From Syntrophomonas sp. UBA5288 (GTDB lineage Bacteria; Bacillota; Syntrophomonadia; Syntrophomonadales; Syntrophomonadaceae), in assembly GCA_002408445.1 (NCBI GenBank), contig DHSK01000095.1:1-8723 (forward strand): DNA of 8,723 bases, written 5' to 3'. Below, piece after piece: positions 1 through 6,267 of this stretch; position 1 is the stretch's first letter; each line of letters opens with the position of its first letter. Both the position numbers and the translations under genes were made by a program. The notes below the pieces were generated by a model, which was not told the DNA's origin, searched no databases, and worked only from the letters and a program-made list of their open reading frames with translations.

Positions 1-42
1 CCGCTCCTGACGTCGGGGCCGGTGGGCCTGCTGCGGGGGTAA
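1..42 (+). CDS. possible C-terminal end of an upstream gene, product unknown
   Basis: Reading from base 1, fourteen codons run without interruption to a TAA at 40-42 and give PLLTSGPVGLLRG followed by stop. By count 32 of 42 bases are G or C, much richer than the rest of the window, and the GC drops abruptly just after the stop. This fits the end of a coding region followed by an AT-rich intergenic region, but thirteen residues are too few to name a family and other frames cannot be excluded. It may instead be non-coding. Confidence 0.3.
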   Translation, partial: PLLTSGPVGLLRG

Positions 43-181
43 GGTGCGAACTTCAGATTAACAGAGGAGAGAGAAATTATATATTGATTTCTACTGATAT
101 AACATAATGAAACATATCTTATTATGGTACGATTAATTAAAAATAAAGATTAACTGATTTAACAATAAATGCGGGGTTGGG

Positions 182-210
182 TTGTATGTATGAACATGGG
201 CTGTTAATAT
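182..210 (+). promoter_or_regulatory. candidate promoter for the kinase-fold/AAA+/SLOG gene
   Basis: A TTGTAT hexamer at 182-187 is followed after 17 bases by TAATAT at 205-210, which is preceded by TGT at 202-204 and so forms an extended -10 (TGnTAATAT). The surrounding 43-276 stretch is AT-rich and holds no convincing gene. The -35 is poor (3 of 6 to consensus), so the call rests on spacing and the extended -10. Transcription would start near 217, giving a leader of about 75 bases. Confidence 0.35.
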
Positions 211-278
211 AAAAAATTAAGATAGGATTGTCTGGATGGAAAATGATATGAGAATAGCGAAGACTTAGTTTGCTTAAT

Positions 279-294
279 GGGAGTGAAAAACATG
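279..294 (+). promoter_or_regulatory. ribosome binding site that decides the start of the large gene
   Basis: GGGAG at 279-283 sits 8 bases before the ATG at 292. The in-frame ATG at 277 overlaps this Shine-Dalgarno sequence and has no purine-rich site of its own upstream (it follows TTTGCTTA). Initiation at 292 is therefore preferred, which shortens the protein from 937 to 932 residues and gives the N-terminus MKKLIQVCGD, where a Rossmann-like first strand would be expected to begin. Confidence 0.7.
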
Positions 295-3090
295 AAAAAA
301 TTAATTCAAGTTTGCGGTGACCCGACAGTAGATTGGTTAAAGATTCACAGCGAGGATATAATTGTAAGAGGCGGAGTCTATTACTGGCAAAAACACCAGG
401 AGAACTCACGGGTTCGCTTAAGCGCAAAGACCGGGGGATCTGCTATGCTTTACCAGTTATTGAGAGAAATGATTCCCCAGGAATTAGCCAATGTTGAAGG
501 AATTCTACTTGACGATGAATTGCTGCATCGTCCTGAAGATAACCGCATAACGACATCATGGACAGTTTGGAAGGAATTCAGCAATACGGACAGCCCTAAT
601 GCCTTTCGTATAGAAAAATGGCATGAATTTGAACCGGGTAATTGGGATTATCTTTCGGGGAAACTTATCGGATATCCTGATTTGTTAATCATACAGGATA
701 GTAATTTGGGTTTTCGTAATTGCAGAGAAGGCTGGCCTGAGGTTCTGGAAGGCAATACCGAAAAAATGCCGGAAGATATAATAGTCAAACTAGGCCAATA
801 TACCGACGGGCATAAAAACCCCTTGCTCGAAAGAATTATGGAGCTTGGCTTCGCAGATAGGACTACTATTGTAACTACTTTAAGCGACTTACGTTCTTGT
901 GCTGTGAAAATTGGAATATCTTTATCCTGGGAAAGAATGTTTGAAGAAATTGTAAGTGCAGTACTGAGCAGCAATTGCCCCTTTCTTAATCAAGCAGGCA
1001 CAGGTATTAAATACAAACAGGTTATCGTAACCATCGGAGCGAGTGGGGCTGTAATTATTGATAATTATAAAAAGGTTTTGATTTTTGACCGCTCCGGACA
1101 GGAGGGCGATTTTGGCAACAAGTATCCCGGGCAGATGATGGGTTGCAATACTTGCCTTCTGGGAGCTCTGGCTATTGCCTGGTGCGAAAAGAATGGGCAG
1201 GTAAATTGGACAGAAACTACCCGCATCGGTGTTGAACTGGCCCGCATCCTTCATATGCAAGGATACGATGTGGTAGAAAGGGAAAACGCCAATTATTTGG
1301 AGTTCCCTTATGAAACAATAAGCAATGCTTACCAGCATTTGAGCAGGAGATATAAGGACGAAAATATACTTAATATTTCCGATACCAGTAATATGGGAGT
1401 ATTTATTAGCGAAAATACAGGAATGCGTAATAAACTTGATGGTGTCAACTGGACTATTCTGGAAACAACTTTATTGCAGGAACAATACAAAGGGTACTAT
1501 TTACAAGAACCGCAAAGCACAAAGGTTGTCCATGAATGCGCCAGGGATATTGTGGTCAAAGGACCGTTGGAAGCGTTGCTTAATGTTCCGGTAGAAACTA
1601 TTGGCGGTTGGTCCAGTGCCGACCGGCAGGAAATAGAAGGGGTCCGGAGCGTTAATAATGCCATGCGCGATTATCTACAGTTAAAAACCCCGGATACGCC
1701 TCTCTGCGTAGCGGTTTTCGGTCCTCCGGGTTCAGGCAAGTCCTTTGTAGTTAAAGAAATGGCCAAAGGGCTGGGAATAAGCGAAGATGCTCAACTAACC
1801 TTTAATCTTTCCCAGTTTGAATCTCCCGACGAATTACAAAGTGCTTTTCATCAGGTCCGTGATCTGAACTTAAAAGGCAAGTTGCCTTTAGTATTCTGGG
1901 ATGAATTTGATACTCCCTATGAAGGACAGATGTTGGGCTGGCTGCGTTATTTTTTGGCTCCTATGCAGGATGGGCAATTTACTGACCAGGGAACGCCTCG
2001 CCCTCTGGGAGGGGGTATTTATGTTTTTGCCGGAGCTACCAGGTACTCATTTGAGGAATTTCGGGCTGGTGATAACTTAGAGGACCGTTCCGCCAAAAAA
2101 CCTGATTTTATTAGCAGGCTGAGGGCCTATATCGATATAAGAGGTATCAATGGCGATCCTAATACAGTTGAAGATAGGCTCTTTATGATCCGGAGGGCTT
2201 TTATCTTAAGACAATATCTGCAGACCAATGCCCCCCAAATTAAAACCGATAATAATCATTTTGAAATCGAAGCAGGGGTATTGGACGCTTTTCTGCGGGT
2301 CACCAAATATTCACATGGAGCCCGTTCACTGGAGAACCTGGTTAAAATGAGCAGTATTACTGATAAAGGCAAATATGAATTATCTAGCCTTCCTCCTGAC
2401 CATATTATAGCAATGCATGTAAATGTCCAGGAATTTAATGCATTAACCTGCTTTGGTGACGGCGATATGCTTAGGATAGGCATCACAGGCCATATTAATC
2501 TGGATCCCAAGCAAATAGACAAAATACGGCAAGCAATCACTAAAACAATTGTTTTCATTGAGCAACAGTTTCCGGAACATTATCTTACTGTCTTTTCGAG
2601 TCTGGCAGTAGGAGCCGACCGTCTGGCGGCCAGAGAACTGTTAAGAAGGGATGCCTCCCGCTTAATTGCTGTGTTGCCTGTTCCCCAGGAAGAGTATATT
2701 AATGATTTTGGCTCCACCGATGATTACAGAGTTGACAATCAAGGGGCCGAGTTAAGACAAGAATTCAAATACTGGTTATCACACCGGGCTATAGAAGTGA
2801 TAGAGATGTCTCCGTCCCCAACCAGAAAATCAGCCTATCTCAAATCAGGCTTTTTTATAGCTGAGCATAGTGATATTTTAATTGCTGTATGGGATGGACA
2901 AAGCCAATCGAATAGTTCGACTGCTCAAGTCGTTAACAAGGTCGAAGAACTCAATAAGCCGGTCTGCCATATTTGGGCAGGTAATTACAAATCGGATTTA
3001 TCATGTAAAACGGTTGCGGAAAAATATGGAGAAGTACGGTATAAAAATTTCCCTGGTCAGATTCCAGGAAAATGGTTGGAGATTTCCTGA
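292..3090 (+). CDS. three-module protein: degenerate PfkB/ribokinase-like fold, AAA+ ATPase, SLOG nucleotide-sensor domain
   Basis: The product has 932 residues (M1 at 292) and should be cytosolic, since no signal peptide or membrane helix is seen. Residues 1-330 resemble the PfkB/ribokinase fold: a first strand with GDPTVD (G9-D14), a GG pair at 48-49, GASGA at 249-253 and, at the usual distance after it, a segment aligning with the catalytic GAGDxFxGAL. Here it reads GCNTCLLGAL (284-293), so the catalytic Asp is Thr287 and kinase activity is doubtful. Residues about 440-710 are an AAA+ ATPase: Walker A GPPGSGKS (477-484), Walker B LVFWDEFD with D537/E538, a sensor-1 region FAGATR (579-584), a basic FISRLR segment as possible arginine finger, and sensor-2 GARSLE (676-681) as in ClpX/HCLR-clade ATPases. 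Residues about 727-895 are a SLOG-type Rossmann domain: IGITGH (729-734), SLAVGADR (770-777) and DILIAVWDG (861-869). SLOG domains are known to bind nucleotide-derived ligands in conflict systems (ThsA is one example). The gene stands alone between its own promoter and terminator. No nuclease, TIR or pore domain is visible, so the output is unknown. Domain calls are firm for AAA+ and SLOG and moderate for the kinase fold. The biological role is inference. Confidence 0.9.
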   Translation: MKKLIQVCGDPTVDWLKIHSEDIIVRGGVYYWQKHQENSRVRLSAKTGGSAMLYQLLREMIPQELANVEGILLDDELLHRPEDNRITTSWTVWKEFSNTDSPNAFRIEKWHEFEPGNWDYLSGKLIGYPDLLIIQDSNLGFRNCREGWPEVLEGNTEKMPEDIIVKLGQYTDGHKNPLLERIMELGFADRTTIVTTLSDLRSCAVKIGISLSWERMFEEIVSAVLSSNCPFLNQAGTGIKYKQVIVTIGASGAVIIDNYKKVLIFDRSGQEGDFGNKYPGQMMGCNTCLLGALAIAWCEKNGQVNWTETTRIGVELARILHMQGYDVVERENANYLEFPYETISNAYQHLSRRYKDENILNISDTSNMGVFISENTGMRNKLDGVNWTILETTLLQEQYKGYYLQEPQSTKVVHECARDIVVKGPLEALLNVPVETIGGWSSADRQEIEGVRSVNNAMRDYLQLKTPDTPLCVAVFGPPGSGKSFVVKEMAKGLGISEDAQLTFNLSQFESPDELQSAFHQVRDLNLKGKLPLVFWDEFDTPYEGQMLGWLRYFLAPMQDGQFTDQGTPRPLGGGIYVFAGATRYSFEEFRAGDNLEDRSAKKPDFISRLRAYIDIRGINGDPNTVEDRLFMIRRAFILRQYLQTNAPQIKTDNNHFEIEAGVLDAFLRVTKYSHGARSLENLVKMSSITDKGKYELSSLPPDHIIAMHVNVQEFNALTCFGDGDMLRIGITGHINLDPKQIDKIRQAITKTIVFIEQQFPEHYLTVFSSLAVGADRLAARELLRRDASRLIAVLPVPQEEYINDFGSTDDYRVDNQGAELRQEFKYWLSHRAIEVIEMSPSPTRKSAYLKSGFFIAEHSDILIAVWDGQSQSNSSTAQVVNKVEELNKPVCHIWAGNYKSDLSCKTVAEKYGEVRYKNFPGQIPGKWLEIS

Positions 3091-3118
3091 CCCCCAAATA
3101 CAACCCGTTAGTGAGAAC

Positions 3119-3156
3119 AAACTGGCACCAGGAAATGGTGTCAGTTTTAATTTTTT
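3119..3156 (+). terminator. intrinsic terminator after the large gene
   Basis: A 12-bp stem (3119-3130 with 3136-3147, one G-U pair) encloses the 5-base loop GGAAA. The descending arm ends in TTTT and is followed by AA and six T at 3151-3156. It lies 28 bases after the stop codon, so the large gene is probably transcribed on its own and separated from sigI. Confidence 0.85.
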
Positions 3157-3169
3157 AGCAAGTAATCTT

Positions 3170-3198
3170 ACCCCCATATGTCATTTTTCTTTGCGCAT
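3170..3198 (+). promoter_or_regulatory. possible SigI-type autoregulatory promoter
   Basis: ACCCCC at 3170-3175 is followed by a T-rich spacer and by a CG-containing block (CGCAT, 3194-3198). Known SigI promoters use a C-run -35 with a short CG-starting -10, and sigI operons are often self-activated. The match to the -10 is imperfect and the spacing could not be compared with a model. A second CCCCC run lies at 3091-3095, so C-runs alone are not specific here. Confidence 0.25.
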
Positions 3199-3233
3199 AT
3201 ATATATATTAAAGATCCCTTTTGGTTTATTCTT

Positions 3234-3254
3234 GCTAATAATATTAGCTATACT
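3234..3254 (+). promoter_or_regulatory. 7-1-7 palindrome abutting a -10 box upstream of sigI
   Basis: GCTAATAATATTAGC at 3234-3248 is a perfect inverted repeat with 7-base arms around one central base. It is followed immediately by TATACT (3249-3254), a good housekeeping -10. No convincing -35 is found at 17 bases; TTGGTT at 3221-3226 is too far. The placement, palindrome inside the promoter spacer, is that of an operator for a dimeric regulator, but the site is AT-rich and may be chance. Confidence 0.35.
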
Positions 3255-3332
3255 ATAGAAGGTGGTAGAGGGAAAAGTGTGGAATCATAGTAAACCAGAA
3301 CCATCATAATTTATATATCTAGGGGGCCCACG

Positions 3333-4055
3333 ATGCCTTATCCCCAGCAGACTTTGGAAAAGAGAATGCATGAAGCGGCGCAAAAATATCAGAGCGGCAG
3401 CGACCAGGTTATTGAAGAAGTTTATCATGATTTGATGCCTTTCTGCCTGCGGGTCGCATCCAGGACATGCAATCGCTATATTGACGAGGGAGACGAGGAA
3501 GCTAGCATTGCTAATTTCTCAATTCTGGAGGCCTTTGAAAAATATAGCCCTGAAAGAGGCGCTTTCTTATCTTATCTGGGTCGTGTAGTCAGAAACCGTA
3601 TCATCGATTATAAACGACGCGAAAAGAAGAAAACCATCATACCCATTTCGAATCTAATAAAACTTGAAAATATAGACACACTAGTGGATGATACTTTTTT
3701 TGATAGTATCCTGGAGGATATGGACCGCCAAAAGGAAATTGAAGATTTGCGCGCATTGCTGGATGGATATAATATAAGTTTTGCCGACTTGGTAAAGACA
3801 TCCCCGGGTCATGCCGGCTCGAGGGAAAAAGTAAGGCACGTAATAGAGATTATAAGTTCAGATTCCGAATTTAGCCGGCAGGTGCTGGAGAATAAAACCT
3901 TACCAGCCAAAGTGTTAAAGGAGCAACATAATATTAGTACAAAATTGCTGGATCGTTACCGTAAATTTATTATTGCCGGGGTTATTATAATAGCTCATGA
4001 TTTCTCTTATCTAGTACCATATGTATTGCCGTCAGGGGGAAAAAAGGATGGCTAA
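3333..4055 (+). CDS. sigI: RNA polymerase sigma factor SigI
   Basis: This 240-residue product is a sigma-70-family factor of the SigI group, which directs transcription of envelope, heat or cellulosome genes in Bacillus and Clostridia. Region 2 spans about residues 23-100, with the core-binding and -10-recognition part around NFSILEAFEKYSPERGAFLS and VVRNRIIDYKRREKK. The C-terminal SigI domain (about 138-232) has the family's characteristic ISFADLVKTSPGH...SREK stretch and a helix-turn-helix around 189-212 (LPAKVLKEQHNISTKLLDRYR), ending in the typical FIIAGVIIIAHDFSYL. The length is normal for the family. The ATG is preceded by AGGGGG at 3321-3326 with 6 bases between. The last 8 bases overlap rsgI, so the two are probably translationally coupled, as is usual for a sigma/anti-sigma pair. 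Confidence 0.93.
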   Translation: MPYPQQTLEKRMHEAAQKYQSGSDQVIEEVYHDLMPFCLRVASRTCNRYIDEGDEEASIANFSILEAFEKYSPERGAFLSYLGRVVRNRIIDYKRREKKKTIIPISNLIKLENIDTLVDDTFFDSILEDMDRQKEIEDLRALLDGYNISFADLVKTSPGHAGSREKVRHVIEIISSDSEFSRQVLENKTLPAKVLKEQHNISTKLLDRYRKFIIAGVIIIAHDFSYLVPYVLPSGGKKDG

Positions 4056-5019
4056 AAGCAAAGGCATAATTCTGGAGTCCCATGACCAATGGGCAATAAT
4101 TCTAAATAACAAAGGACAGTATAAGAAGATTAAAACTGCCAGGCCCATGCAAGTAGGCGAATTATGGTATGATACTTCAGCCCCGGTAAAAAAGTTTGCT
4201 GCTGCAGCTGCTATTGTTCTGATGCTTCTGGGAGTTTGGGTGGAATTTTTCTCAGTGGTAGCTTATGCACAGGTTTCATCCGGCGTAAAAATCGGTGTCA
4301 ACAGATGGGACCGGGTGGTGAAGGTAGAAGCCTCAAATGCCCAAACGGAAGAGTATATTGAAAAAGCTAAACTGAAAGGGAAAAAAATAGATGAGGCAGT
4401 AGAACAGGTAGTACACGATACTATTCCCGGGAAATCAAATATTACGAATCACAGCAAGCCGGTAGTAACTGTCACCAGTACCAAAAAGAATGAAACTAAT
4501 CGGCAGCGGCTGATCAGAGAGCTGAATAAAAAAGTTCAACCTATAACTAAGAAAACTAATTCAGGCAAAGTTTCCAATCCCCAAAATAAAGCAATTTACA
4601 GTAAAGTGCCGGCAGTTCAAAGATCGGTGCAGAATCCCCTTTCGGTAAAAAGCAAAAGCTGGAACCAACCGGTTAAAACGAATCAAGTGCCCAATAATTG
4701 GAACACACCGCCGGTCAGCGTATATAACAGCCGGACTTACCAATTTTGGGGGATACAGCCTATACAGGCACAAGACAAAGAGCGGGTACTACCGGAGAAG
4801 GTCCAGACCGAACAAGATAAGAAACCGAATTTCATCCCGGTTAAAAATAATGAGACAGAAAAATTCCCGGCAACAATCAATAAAAAGCATGACCGGACCA
4901 TGAATTCGCCCAGGATGGATATGCAGTCAAAAGAATATAGATCCCCCAAGGTGCATAAAAATAAACAGACTAACGGTTCTGACCAGAGAGAGAAGTACAA
5001 TAAAGATAAATCACGTTAG
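4048..5019 (+). CDS. rsgI: RsgI-family membrane anti-sigma factor, with a basic disordered tail
   Basis: The protein has 323 residues and should hold SigI inactive at the membrane. The start at 4048 is chosen over an in-frame ATG at 4021 because AGGGGGA (4034-4040) lies 7 bases before it and the N-terminus MAKSKGIILES matches the RsgI_N domain (about 1-45). One transmembrane helix follows at about 50-73 (after two Lys), then the conserved outside domain with IGVNRWDRVVKVEASN (82-97) and a KLKGKKIDEAVEQVV stretch (108-122). Where characterised RsgI proteins read DINPS and self-cleave between Asn and Pro, this one reads QVSSG (75-79), so the scissile pair is absent. From about residue 127 to the end the sequence is rich in Lys, Asn, Gln, Pro, Ser and Thr with no Cys and no recognisable carbohydrate-binding module. 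It looks disordered and strongly basic, as in the B. subtilis-type RsgI tail. The 8-base overlap with sigI supports coupled expression. Confidence 0.88.
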   Translation: MAKSKGIILESHDQWAIILNNKGQYKKIKTARPMQVGELWYDTSAPVKKFAAAAAIVLMLLGVWVEFFSVVAYAQVSSGVKIGVNRWDRVVKVEASNAQTEEYIEKAKLKGKKIDEAVEQVVHDTIPGKSNITNHSKPVVTVTSTKKNETNRQRLIRELNKKVQPITKKTNSGKVSNPQNKAIYSKVPAVQRSVQNPLSVKSKSWNQPVKTNQVPNNWNTPPVSVYNSRTYQFWGIQPIQAQDKERVLPEKVQTEQDKKPNFIPVKNNETEKFPATINKKHDRTMNSPRMDMQSKEYRSPKVHKNKQTNGSDQREKYNKDKSR

Positions 5020-5037
5020 TTTACGATGATTGCTTTT

Positions 5038-5054
5038 CCCAATCCTATATTGGG
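5038..5054 (+). other. short hairpin between rsgI and the PAP2 gene
   Basis: CCCAAT (5038-5043) and ATTGGG (5049-5054) form a perfect 6-bp stem around CCTAT. No T-run follows, so it is not a standard terminator. It could be an attenuating or mRNA-stabilising structure inside a sigI-rsgI-PAP2 transcript, or it may have no role. Confidence 0.3.
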
Positions 5055-5092
5055 GCCGTAGGTCAAAGCGGCTGAATGATTGCGGAGGAAAT

Positions 5093-5647
5093 ATGGGTAT
5101 TATAAATGGATGGCCGGGCAGGATATGGATTGACCAAATATTAAATTTGGAAGTGCCCCATAATTATTATGTACTGGAGTTCTTTCGCTTACTTACTCAT
5201 CTGGGCTCACCAATGACCTTTGTTGCCTTGTCGCTGGTGGGGGTTATAGTACTATGGCTGATGCGCCGGTATATTTATGCTATTTACCTGCTGATAGTGG
5301 TTTTATCGAGTTGGACTATAAATGATTTATTGAAGATCTATTTCGTCAGGGCCCGTCCCCCCGGGGAAGCTTTGACTATTGCCACCGGGTATAGCTTCCC
5401 CAGCGGGCATGCTATGGTTGCTATAGCTTTTTATGGATTTCTGGCTTATCTGGCGTTTACTCAGGGAGGAAAAAGAGGGAAACTTGCGGCCGGAGGACTG
5501 GCCTTTTTGATTTTTCTGATTGGATTAAGCCGGGTTTACTTGAATGTACATTACCCCAGCGATGTTTTGGGAGGGTGGCTTTTGGGCTTCTTAATATTGC
5601 TGATTTCGCTATACAGCATGAAACGCATGACCAGGTCTTTCTATTAA
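5093..5647 (+). CDS. PAP2-family membrane phosphatase
   Basis: This 184-residue integral membrane protein carries all three parts of the PAP2 phosphatase signature: K81...R88-P89 (KIYFVRARP), P103-S-G-H106, and S146-R147 with H153-Y-P-S-D157. R88, H106, R147 and H153 are the expected phosphate-binding and catalytic residues, so the enzyme should be active. About five to six hydrophobic segments are visible, with active-site loops expected on the outer face. Family members dephosphorylate undecaprenyl diphosphate, phosphatidylglycerol phosphate or other lipid phosphates; the sequence alone does not choose between them. The start at 5093 is preferred to the in-frame ATG at 5030 because GGAGG (5084-5088) is just upstream and the earlier start would add a hydrophilic, Arg/Cys-containing stretch unlike the family. 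The gene lies 73 bases after rsgI in the same direction. B. subtilis SigI controls the PAP2 enzyme BcrC, so a SigI link is plausible but unproven. Confidence 0.88.
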   Translation: MGIINGWPGRIWIDQILNLEVPHNYYVLEFFRLLTHLGSPMTFVALSLVGVIVLWLMRRYIYAIYLLIVVLSSWTINDLLKIYFVRARPPGEALTIATGYSFPSGHAMVAIAFYGFLAYLAFTQGGKRGKLAAGGLAFLIFLIGLSRVYLNVHYPSDVLGGWLLGFLILLISLYSMKRMTRSFY

Positions 5648-5790
5648 CCGTCCATGATTGGTATCACTGCGCTAACCTTAATACCCCACTCCCGCAATGG
5701 TTAATCCTGGGGTGGCTGAAACCTTTCTTCAGGCACTACTCATGCTCCGATGGTCGCTATTAAGGCTGCAGTGTCTTCAGCGTCTACCTT

Positions 5791-6213
5791 TTAGCAGCGC
5801 TTGCGGTTGGATTGCTTGGATGCCCGTTGTTTTTTATCCTGTTTCCGCTTCTTCTTGCCTTCGTCACTGAAGATCAGATGGTTTTTCTCTTGTTGGGTAC
5901 GTCCTCCGATATATTCCAATTCTTTAGTACGGGCAACCACCAGGGTATGTCCTTCATCGTATGTTAAGGCAATTGGTAAATCCGATTCTCCGTAAATAAC
6001 CCGATAACCATTTTCACGCAGTGGGTAATCTTTCAGCATTTTTCGAAGTTCCTGCTTAATTACCGAAAAATTGCGACTGCTATGGTAACCTTTGCCATGA
6101 TTGAGGTCTATCACCTCGACACCGTGGCTCAAACAGTAATCCAGATTTTTAGTTGCGGCCGCCAGTGCTTCTTCGACACTCAAACCATGCAGATTTACCG
6201 ACTGTATCTTCAC
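5791..6213 (-). CDS. small stand-alone Smr-domain protein
   Basis: The 140-residue product is nearly a bare Smr domain, the nuclease or nucleic-acid-binding module also found at the end of MutS2. It shows the N-terminal LHG motif (VNLHGLSVEEAL, H9-G10), the central HGKG (39-42, in DLNHGKG) and a closing strand GHTLVV (88-93). The last 25 or so residues are very basic (KKKRKQDKKQ and RKRC) and should help bind nucleic acid. It starts with GTG; AGGAGGGG stands about 6 bases before it on the minus strand, which is a strong site. The gene converges on the PAP2 gene with about 143 bases between their stops, where no convincing terminator is seen. DNA nicking, RNA cleavage and simple binding are all known for Smr proteins, so the substrate is unknown here. 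Confidence 0.82.
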   Translation of the reverse strand: MKIQSVNLHGLSVEEALAAATKNLDYCLSHGVEVIDLNHGKGYHSSRNFSVIKQELRKMLKDYPLRENGYRVIYGESDLPIALTYDEGHTLVVARTKELEYIGGRTQQEKNHLIFSDEGKKKRKQDKKQRASKQSNRKRC

Positions 6214-6238
6214 TTTGTTCCCCTCCTGTAATTTATAT

Positions 6239-6267
6239 ATTATATCTTAACATTCCTGCACTATAAA
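6239..6267 (-). promoter_or_regulatory. promoter of the Smr gene
   Basis: On the minus strand TTTATA (6262-6267) and a perfect TATAAT (6239-6244) are separated by exactly 17 bases. Transcription would start around 6232, just ahead of the AGGAGGGG ribosome binding site. The -35 matches consensus at 4 of 6 positions. Confidence 0.6.

Noticed and set aside
137..427. Minus-strand open frame of 96 codons across the start of the large gene
   Set aside because: It overlaps the promoter region and the start of a well-supported plus-strand gene, and its protein resembles no family I know.
292..1290. Functional carbohydrate or nucleoside kinase
   Set aside because: The fold is plausible, but the GAGD catalytic motif is GCNT, so an active kinase call is not justified.
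1380..1700. Possible RyR domain between the kinase fold and the AAA+ module
   Set aside because: RyR-like domains occur in related nucleotide-sensing architectures, but I cannot find their characteristic tryptophan and HP-containing signature here.
2882..3211. Plus-strand open frame of 109 codons overlapping the end of the large gene
   Set aside because: It lies in another frame of the SLOG-coding region, runs through the intrinsic terminator at 3119-3156 and has no recognisable domain.
5673..5713. Interleaved complementary segments TAACC/GGTTA and ACCCCA/TGGGGT resembling a pseudoknot
   Set aside because: Stems are only 5 and 6 bp with no matching known RNA family and no T-run; short matches like these are expected by chance.
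5575..5763. 62-codon plus-strand open frame overlapping the end of the PAP2 gene
   Set aside because: It overlaps conserved PAP2 coding sequence in a different frame and has no ribosome binding site or family resemblance.
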